Part shown: piece after piece, positions 1-4,666 of the stretch
Layout of the letters: each line of letters starts with the position of its first letter
Position numbering within the stretch: the first letter of the stretch is position 1
From: Bacteroidales bacterium
GTDB taxonomy: Bacteria; Bacteroidota; Bacteroidia; Bacteroidales; FEN-979
NCBI GenBank assembly: GCA_016926765.1
Contig: JAFGNY010000068.1
Coordinates: 1 to 5,823, forward strand
Direction of reading: 5' to 3'
Length of the DNA stretch: 5,823 bases
Notes under the pieces: generated by a model
What the model saw: the letters and a program-made list of their open reading frames with translations, nothing else
Databases searched by the model: none
What the model was told of the DNA's origin: nothing
Made by a program: the position numbers and the translations under genes

Positions 1-276
1 ACAGGCAAAGATGCCCTTGCGGTTTTCTCCGAGATCTATTACCCGAAAGGATGGAACGCCTATGTCGACAGAACGCCAACACCTCATTTCAGGGCCAACT
101 ATGTGCTCAGGGCCATGGTACTTCCGGCAGGGGACCATACTGTTGAGTTCAAATTCGAACCCAACGTATACGTAGTTGGAGAGAGAATCTCGCTGATCAG
201 TTCCATCGTCCTGCTTCTCCTGATCGTGATTCTGGTCGGATATGAGGTGAGAAAGGTATGGAAAACTGAACCATGA
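1..276 (+). CDS. YfhO-family membrane protein, C-terminal fragment (5' end outside window)
   Basis: The frame is open from base 1 and gives the last 91 residues before a TGA at 274-276. Residues 9-18 read FSEIYYPKGW, followed by RANYVLRAMVLPAG at 31-44 and VEFKFEP at 48-54. This is the pattern I associate with the end of the periplasmic/extracytoplasmic domain of YfhO proteins. One hydrophobic segment follows at about 64-80 (SLISSIVLLLLIVILVG), then a short basic tail (YEVRKVWKTEP), which suggests a final membrane span with a cytoplasmic end. YfhO proteins are large multi-spanning membrane proteins linked to glycosylation of cell-wall polymers in Firmicutes; the role in Bacteroidota is less clear. 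Its stop overlaps the start of the glycosyltransferase by ATGA, so the two are almost certainly co-transcribed and translationally coupled. The family call rests on remembered motifs in a fragment only. Confidence 0.8.
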   Translation, partial: TGKDALAVFSEIYYPKGWNAYVDRTPTPHFRANYVLRAMVLPAGDHTVEFKFEPNVYVVGERISLISSIVLLLLIVILVGYEVRKVWKTEP

Positions 277-1598
277 AAAAGGTTTTGATCATCACTTACT
301 ACTGGCCTCCAAGCGGAGGAGCCGGAGTTCAACGCTGGCTGAAATTCGTAAAATATCTCCGCGAATTTGGTTGGGAACCGCTGCTCTACATCCCCGAAAA
401 CCCGGAATACCCCGAACTGGATGAATCCCTGTTCAAGGATGTCCCCGAAGGGATCACCATCCTCCGCAAACCGATTTGGGAACCATACGATGCTTACAAA
501 CGACTGATCGGCCGGAAAAAGGAGGAGAAGATCAATGCAGCGTTTTTATCCGAAAAGAAGCAGAACAAATTCCTTGAAAACGTTTCAGTCTGGATCAGAG
601 GCAACCTCTTTATCCCTGACGCCAGGAAATTCTGGATCAATCCTTCCGTTGGGTTCCTCCGAAGTTATTTGTCAGAAAATCGGGTGGATGCCATCGTGTC
701 AACAGGGCCGCCTCATTCCATGCACTTGATCGCGCACAGGCTCGCCAAACAGTTCCAACTACCCTGGCTGGCCGACTTCCGGGATCCATGGACCAACATT
801 GATTTTTACAAGGATCTGAAACTGACTGCTTCCGCTAACCGTGAGCATCACCGCCTGGAAAGGTCAGTGCTTGAAGATGCTTCGGCAGTCACCGTGATCA
901 GTAACTCCATGGCGGAGGATTTCAACAGGATCCTCCCAAGGAAGTATGATGTCATTACCAACGGATTCGATCCCGACGACACATCCGGCCCCACTGCTCC
1001 CACACTAGACCACAAATTCTCCATTGCCCATATCGGAACCCTGGTAAGCACACGTAATCCGCTCCCGCTCTGGAAAGCACTCCGGAATTTACTTCCGCTC
1101 CATCCGGATCTGGCCACCGACCTTGAAATAAAACTGATCGGCAAGGTCGACCATACCGTTGCAGGATCGCTGGAAGAATATGGACTCGCACCCTATACCA
1201 CACGCATCCCTTACCTGCCGCACGACCAGGTGATTGAAGCGCAGCGACGCTCACAGGTACTCCTCCTGATCATCAACAACACCCCGAATGCAAAGATGAT
1301 CCTTACAGGGAAACTCTTCGAATACCTGGCAGCCGGCCGGCCTATTCTCTGTATCGGACCGCCGGACGGGGATGCGGCAGTTATCCTGAATCAAACACAG
1401 GCAGGCGTGATCTCAGATCACGACGATATCAAAACGATGGAATGGAATATTCTGAATTATTATAAAAAATTCAAAGCAGGAGAACTCCGGACCAACTCAA
1501 AAAATACCGAAGCCTATTCACGAAAAGAACTCACCCGGCATCTCGCCAACCTTCTGAACCGCATCACATCTTCCCAAAATCCGGTTGACAATTCATAG
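273..1598 (+). CDS. GT-B fold glycosyltransferase (GT4-like), 441 aa
   Basis: This is a complete, soluble-looking glycosyltransferase, expected to move a sugar from an activated nucleotide donor onto a glycan or lipid acceptor at the cytoplasmic face of the membrane. The N-terminal Rossmann domain opens with VLIITYYWPPSGGAGVQR (residues 4-21), whose glycine-rich loop is usual for GT4-type enzymes. It continues with STGPPHS (143-149) and DFRDPW (168-173), a signature of this Bacteroidetes subfamily. The C-terminal donor-binding domain starts near AHIGTL (252-257) and carries GKLFEYLAAGRP (346-357), where E350 lies in the nucleotide-sugar binding region. The length of 441 aa is normal. The ATG at 273 overlaps the upstream YfhO stop (ATGA), which supports this start; there is no Shine-Dalgarno, but A is present at -3. 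Donor and acceptor cannot be told from sequence. The YfhO partner suggests surface or membrane glycan assembly. Confidence 0.88.
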   Translation: MKKVLIITYYWPPSGGAGVQRWLKFVKYLREFGWEPLLYIPENPEYPELDESLFKDVPEGITILRKPIWEPYDAYKRLIGRKKEEKINAAFLSEKKQNKFLENVSVWIRGNLFIPDARKFWINPSVGFLRSYLSENRVDAIVSTGPPHSMHLIAHRLAKQFQLPWLADFRDPWTNIDFYKDLKLTASANREHHRLERSVLEDASAVTVISNSMAEDFNRILPRKYDVITNGFDPDDTSGPTAPTLDHKFSIAHIGTLVSTRNPLPLWKALRNLLPLHPDLATDLEIKLIGKVDHTVAGSLEEYGLAPYTTRIPYLPHDQVIEAQRRSQVLLLIINNTPNAKMILTGKLFEYLAAGRPILCIGPPDGDAAVILNQTQAGVISDHDDIKTMEWNILNYYKKFKAGELRTNSKNTEAYSRKELTRHLANLLNRITSSQNPVDNS

Positions 1599-1606
1599 AA
1601 CTAAAT

Positions 1607-1619
1607 GTAAAATCTTTAC
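1607..1619. terminator. Weak palindrome between convergent genes
   Basis: GTAAA (1607-1611) and TTTAC (1615-1619) form a perfect 5-bp inverted repeat around the loop ATC, nine bases after the glycosyltransferase stop. The stem is AT-rich and no T-run follows on either strand, so it would be a poor intrinsic terminator. It is listed as the only stem-loop I see in this convergent gap. Confidence 0.25.
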
Positions 1620-1623
1620 CACC

Positions 1624-1664
1624 GTCCCGCTCGTCCGCTTGTCCGCTCGTCCGCTTGTCCGCTT
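1624..1664. repeat. Tandem octamer repeat GTCCGCTY, about five units
   Basis: Four exact octamer units follow one another: GTCCGCTT (1633-1640), GTCCGCTC (1641-1648), GTCCGCTT (1649-1656) and GTCCGCTT (1657-1664). A degenerate nine-base unit, GTCCCGCTC (1624-1632), precedes them. The last base of the units runs C, T, C, T, T, so most of the array can also be read as a 16-bp dimer unit, GTCCGCTCGTCCGCTT. It ends five bases before the MATE stop codon and lies wholly in the 71-bp gap between two convergent genes. It has no spacers and is not a CRISPR. It looks like a simple-sequence array made by slippage; any function is unknown. Confidence 0.9.
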
Positions 1665-1669
1665 GACCC

Positions 1670-3031
1670 TCACACCCTCATTCCTCTCTCATCATACCTC
1701 ACCACCGCTTTACTCCGCCACTTTCCCGAAAAGTAATAAAGTGTGGAAAGCACTACCCCGGTAAACCACCCGATGGGGATGGACCAGAAAACCCCGTACA
1801 GACCGATGGAGGGAACTGACGAGAGCAGATAGGCCACGGGGACTCTCACAGCCCATAACGCCAGCAGCGTAAATATCATCGGGATAAAGGTGGCCCCTGC
1901 CCCGCGGAGGATGCCGTTAAAGACGAACATAGTGGTAAAGAGGATATAAAAGGAACCGATCACGATAAGGTATTCCCTGCCAAGTCTGATCACCTCCTGA
2001 TCGCTGGTGAATAGCATCATCAGGTATCGGCCGAAGAATACCGTGACGATCGTGATAGCAACAGCGAAGCCGGAAGTCATCAGCAGGGTTTGCCGAAGTC
2101 CCCTTGTAATCCTGTCGGGACGGTTGGCTCCGAGGTTCTGGCCGACAAATGTGCTGAGGGCGGCGCTGAAACTCATGGCAGGCATCACAGCAAAGCTGTC
2201 GATCCGTCCGGCAACGCTGTAGGCGGCATTGGCTACCACCCCGTACTGATTCACGATCCAGTAAAGGGCAAGCATCCCTGTGGCCACAAACGTTTGCTGA
2301 AACCCTGTCGGCAACCCGATCCGGATACCCTGGTTGAAGATCTTCCGGTCAAACACCAGTCCCGAGAAGGAAAACTTCAGGAAACTATGGTAACGGTTGA
2401 GGTAAAGGATCTGGGCGATAAACGCGCAAGCCTGGGAAAGGACGGTGGCAACCGCTACTCCTTCGATCCCCCAGCCAAATCCAATCACAAAAACCAGGTC
2501 AAGGAGAATATTCAGAATGACAGATCCGATAAGGAAATAGAGCGGAGTCTTTGAATCACCTAGTCCACGAAGGATAGCGCTTGTCCCGTTGTATCCGAAC
2601 AGGAAGATCAATCCCGAAAAGTAGATGCTAAGAAAACGTTTCGCCTGCGGAATGATCTGTTCGGGAAGATCGATCAGGTGGAAGATCCAGCCGCTGAGCA
2701 GGATGCCGGCAACGCTGACGATAACTGAAGCGAAAAAGACAAAGAGATAGAGTGTACTGATCGCCTTCTTAACATCATCCATCTCCTTGGCTCCGAAATA
2801 TTGCGAAATGATGATGGTAAAACCCATGGTAATCCCTATGATGAATGAGATTAACATGAAGATGATCGGAAAAGAGGTACCTACGGCAGCAAGAGCCTCA
2901 TTGCCGATGAATTTTCCGACGATGATGGTATCTACGACATTGTACATCTGCTGGAAAACATTCCCGAGCAACATCGGAACAGCAAACCTGAAAATGAGGA
3001 TTCCCTCTTTACCCTGGCTTAAGTCTTTCAT
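1670..3031 (-). CDS. MATE-family efflux transporter, 453 aa
   Basis: This is a multi-spanning inner-membrane exporter of the MATE (multidrug and toxic compound extrusion) family, which couples Na+ or H+ entry to export of cationic drugs or metabolites. From M1 at 3031 it reads MKDLSQGKEG, then a first half with FAVPMLLGNVFQQMYNVVDTIIVG (16-39) and LRGLGDSKTP (154-163). The second half contains GLPTGFQQ (239-246), QNLGANRP (298-305) and LRGAGATFIP (375-384). The LRGxG motifs at 154 and 375 mark the two pseudo-symmetric six-helix halves, giving about 12 membrane helices, and 453 aa is the usual length. The frame stays open upstream to an ATG at 3178. I reject that start because the 49 added residues lack membrane character, would be encoded across the RNase P RNA gene, and precede the -7 box at 3058-3051. 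The chosen start has A at -3 and -6, common in Bacteroidota. The substrate is not predictable. Confidence 0.93.
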   Translation of the reverse strand: MKDLSQGKEGILIFRFAVPMLLGNVFQQMYNVVDTIIVGKFIGNEALAAVGTSFPIIFMLISFIIGITMGFTIIISQYFGAKEMDDVKKAISTLYLFVFFASVIVSVAGILLSGWIFHLIDLPEQIIPQAKRFLSIYFSGLIFLFGYNGTSAILRGLGDSKTPLYFLIGSVILNILLDLVFVIGFGWGIEGVAVATVLSQACAFIAQILYLNRYHSFLKFSFSGLVFDRKIFNQGIRIGLPTGFQQTFVATGMLALYWIVNQYGVVANAAYSVAGRIDSFAVMPAMSFSAALSTFVGQNLGANRPDRITRGLRQTLLMTSGFAVAITIVTVFFGRYLMMLFTSDQEVIRLGREYLIVIGSFYILFTTMFVFNGILRGAGATFIPMIFTLLALWAVRVPVAYLLSSVPSIGLYGVFWSIPIGWFTGVVLSTLYYFSGKWRSKAVVRYDERGMRV

Positions 3032-3049
3032 TATGGTTTCCGGAAGGTC

Positions 3050-3058
3050 GCAAAGGTA
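3050..3058 (-). promoter_or_regulatory. Putative -7 box for the MATE gene
   Basis: The minus strand reads TACCTTTGC here, a match to the Bacteroidota -7 consensus TAnnTTTG. It sits about 20 nt before the ATG at 3031, giving a short leader. I see no TTTG-type -33 element at the usual distance, so the call rests on the -7 match and position. Confidence 0.5.
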
Positions 3059-3062
3059 TGCA

Positions 3063-3089
3063 TTTGTGGTGGTATTTGTGTTATCTTTG
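3063..3089 (+). promoter_or_regulatory. Putative promoter of rnpB
   Basis: TATCTTTG (3082-3089) matches the Bacteroidota -7 consensus TAnnTTTG and ends six bases before the first paired base of the RNase P RNA (3095), just where transcription should begin. A TTTG at 3063-3066 could be the -33 element, but the 15-bp gap between them is shorter than usual. The promoter lies back to back with the minus-strand box at 3058-3050. Confidence 0.6.
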
Positions 3090-3094
3090 CAGTC

Positions 3095-3500
3095 CAGCAG
3101 TTCGTTCTGTCGCTCCGGGAAAAAGGATCCTCTGGACCTTTTCCCGGGGAGGAAAGTCGGGACAACACAGAGCACCATGCTTCCTAACTGGAAGGTCCCG
3201 CCCCGGGCGGGAACAGCAAGTGCCGCAGAAAAATACCGCCTGTAAGGGCGACCCGCAGGGGCGCCCTTCCAGGTAAGGGTGAAAACGTGGTGTAAGAGAC
3301 CACGTCCCTGCAGGGTGACCGGCAGGGAGGGTAAACCTCATGGGTTGAAAGACCATGTACATCCTGCTGACTCAAGTCACCCGGCTGCTCGCCGGGGCCG
3401 CAAGGCGACAGGAGGGGTAGGTCGCATAAACCGGCTGGTGACAACCGGTTAAGATAAATGACAGATTAAAACAGAATCCTGCTTACTGAACTGCTGTTTT
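3095..3500 (+). ncRNA. rnpB: RNase P RNA, bacterial type A-like
   Basis: This is the catalytic RNA that, with the RnpA protein, removes 5' leaders from tRNA precursors. The conserved CR-I block GAGGAAAGTCGGGAC is at 3149-3163 and the CR-V block ACAGAATCCTGCTTA at 3471-3485. They pair as P4 (3154-3162 with 3477-3484), leaving the universal bulged U at 3157. P1 is a perfect 9-bp helix (3095-3103 with 3488-3496); P2 pairs 3106-3111 with 3460-3465; P3 pairs about 3115-3126 with 3137-3147. Other hairpins: P8 (3180-3184/3190-3194), P9 (3196-3201/3207-3212), P12 (3244-3250/3262-3268) and P13 (CGTGGT/ACCACG around GTAAGAG, 3286-3304). P14 and P18 both end in GTGA loops (3315-3318 and 3438-3441). GGTAAGGGTGAAAACG and GATAAATGACAG also match the family. 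Exact ends are inferred from P1 and the following T-run. ORFs crossing it on both strands are spurious. Confidence 0.96.
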
Positions 3501-3502
3501 TT
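3468..3502 (+). terminator. rnpB: Possible rnpB terminator: 3' hairpin or P1 strand plus T-run
   Basis: Six T residues (3497-3502) directly follow the 3' strand of P1. P1 itself closes over about 400 nt, so a local stem is needed for classical termination. AAAACAG (3468-3474) and CTGTTTT (3494-3500) form a perfect 7-bp stem around a 19-nt loop. That stem would use bases needed for P1 and would place CR-V in the loop, so it could form only in nascent or misfolded RNA. Termination here is plausible but may be leaky. Confidence 0.4.
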
Positions 3503-3508
3503 CTAACT
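3501..3508 (+). promoter_or_regulatory. TTCTAACT leader octamer before wecB
   Basis: TTCTAACT occupies -16 to -9 relative to the wecB ATG. The same octamer occupies the same position before gyrB (4651-4658). There is no Shine-Dalgarno in either leader. It may be a translation-initiation context, with A at -12, -11 and -7, or a coincidence. Confidence 0.35.
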
Positions 3509-3516
3509 TACTCGTC

Positions 3517-4572
3517 ATGAAGATATTATCCGTAATCGGGGCACGTCCGCAATTTGTGAAAGCTGCAACGGTATCCCGTATGATCGCTACACATTCCGAT
3601 TTTCAGGAAATCCTCCTCCATACCGGACAGCATTACGATGAGAACATGTCATCGCTATTCTTTCAAGAGCTGAATATACCTGAACCGGATTATAACCTGA
3701 ATATCGGTTCAGGAAGCCATGCCTGGCAAACAGGAAAAATGCTCGAAGGAATTGAACCCGTTCTTGTTAAAGAAAAACCCGACTGGACATTGCTCTACGG
3801 TGACACCAACTCGACAATTGCCGGAGCCCTGGCAGCAACCAAGTTGCATATCCCTGTGGCCCATGTGGAAGCCGGACTGAGAAGTTTTAACCGCATAATG
3901 CCCGAAGAGATCAACCGGATCGTGACCGACAGGATTTCTGACCTGCTCTTTGCCCCGACAGAAACCGCCATGAATAACCTGCGTAACGAAGGACTGGCCG
4001 GAATCACAAAATTCACCGGGGATGTGATGTATGATTCCGTTTTATACTATCGCGGAATGATTGAGAAGGATCCTGAAATGTACTCCCTCCCAAACCTCCC
4101 AAATGATTTTTTACTTGCTACCATCCATCGGGCTGAAAATACCGATGATCCTCAACAACTGGAAAATATCCTGTATGCCTTCGGTCAACTCCCCTTTCCT
4201 GTGATGCTTCCAATCCATCCCCGCACAAAAAAAATGATCTCCGGATTCACGATTCCATCAAATCTTCGCCTGATCGAACCCGTTGGATACCTCACCATGC
4301 TCTCTCTCATCCTGAAAGCAAAAAAAATCCTGACCGACTCCGGGGGTCTTCAGAAAGAAGCCTACTTCCTGGAAACACCCTGTATCACCCTGCGGACTGA
4401 AACTGAGTGGATTGAAACGCTTCACGATGGGTGGAATACCCTGACAGCCACTAACCCGGAGAAAATTATCAGGGCCGTTGAACTCCCTTTTCCAGAACAC
4501 CCTCAAAAACAAGCTTTTGGAAAAGGAAATGCCGCAGAAATCATCCTCCGGTTATTCACTGAAACCTGTTGA
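3517..4572 (+). CDS. wecB: UDP-N-acetylglucosamine 2-epimerase (non-hydrolysing), 351 aa
   Basis: This cytoplasmic enzyme interconverts UDP-GlcNAc and UDP-ManNAc, supplying ManNAc-type sugars for surface polysaccharides. The GT-B-like fold is covered end to end. GARPQFVKAA (residues 8-17) holds R10 and K15, at the positions of the E. coli WecB active-site residues. TGQHYDENMS is at 36-45, YGDTNST (94-100) holds D96, HVEAGLRS (116-123) holds E118, and MPEEINR (128-134) holds E131. Further motifs are TIHRAENTD (202-210) with H204, PIHPRTKK (232-239) and TDSGGLQKEA (273-282), which binds the UDP part. Near the C-terminus FGKGNAAE (334-341) stands where many homologues have a GDG triplet, a mild deviation. 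At 351 aa it is slightly shorter than E. coli WecB. The ATG lies about 20 nt after rnpB with no visible promoter of its own, so it may depend on read-through from rnpB. A strong terminator follows at 4591-4624. Confidence 0.95.
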   Translation: MKILSVIGARPQFVKAATVSRMIATHSDFQEILLHTGQHYDENMSSLFFQELNIPEPDYNLNIGSGSHAWQTGKMLEGIEPVLVKEKPDWTLLYGDTNSTIAGALAATKLHIPVAHVEAGLRSFNRIMPEEINRIVTDRISDLLFAPTETAMNNLRNEGLAGITKFTGDVMYDSVLYYRGMIEKDPEMYSLPNLPNDFLLATIHRAENTDDPQQLENILYAFGQLPFPVMLPIHPRTKKMISGFTIPSNLRLIEPVGYLTMLSLILKAKKILTDSGGLQKEAYFLETPCITLRTETEWIETLHDGWNTLTATNPEKIIRAVELPFPEHPQKQAFGKGNAAEIILRLFTETC

Positions 4573-4590
4573 TAAAATCAAGGATTTTAC

Positions 4591-4624
4591 TGCGTTGAAT
4601 CAGGATTCCGTAACGCATTTTTTT
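4591..4624 (+). terminator. Intrinsic terminator after wecB
   Basis: TGCGTT (4591-4596) pairs with AACGCA (4612-4617), and GAAT (4597-4600) pairs with ATTC (4605-4608), closing a 4-nt CAGG loop (4601-4604). A 3-nt bulge, CGT, lies at 4609-4611. Seven T residues follow (4618-4624). This is a convincing Rho-independent terminator 18 bp after the wecB stop. A second, AT-rich stem TAAAATC/GATTTTA (4573-4579/4583-4589) lies just before it. Confidence 0.8.
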
Positions 4625-4625
4625 G

Positions 4626-4633
4626 TACATTTG
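4626..4633 (+). promoter_or_regulatory. gyrB: Putative -7 box for gyrB
   Basis: TACATTTG matches the Bacteroidota -7 consensus TAnnTTTG and begins two bases after the T-run of the wecB terminator. Transcription would start near 4638-4641 and leave a leader of about 25-30 nt. The expected -33 region falls inside the terminator stem and shows no clear TTTG. Confidence 0.55.
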
Positions 4634-4650
4634 TAGGGGAATAGTATTTA

Positions 4651-4658
4651 TTCTAACT
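4651..4658 (+). promoter_or_regulatory. TTCTAACT leader octamer before gyrB
   Basis: This is identical in sequence and position (-16 to -9) to the octamer before wecB. The gyrB leader also has A at -3, and no Shine-Dalgarno is present. Confidence 0.35.
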
Positions 4659-4666
4659 AATTGATT

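Noticed and set aside
848..1254. Minus-strand open frames of 98-99 codons inside the glycosyltransferase
   Set aside because: They are antisense to a well-supported gene and show no motif; they are shadows of its codon pattern.
1624..1664. CRISPR array
   Set aside because: The units are only 8 bp, directly abut with no spacers, and no cas gene is present.
3032..3178. N-terminal 49-codon extension of the MATE frame to an ATG at 3178
   Set aside because: It would be encoded across the rnpB 5' half and both promoters, it lacks family character, and M1 at 3031 gives a normal MATE N-terminus and length.
3058..3444. Several open frames on both strands, 72-152 codons long
   Set aside because: They overlap the RNase P RNA gene or the 5' part of the MATE gene, encode low-complexity Cys/Pro/Arg/Gly-rich sequence and have no recognisable domain; the bases are explained by RNA pairing.
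4573..4589. TAAAATC/GATTTTA stem as the main wecB terminator
   Set aside because: It has an AT-only core, a 3-nt loop and no T-run; the stem at 4591-4617 with seven T residues is far better.
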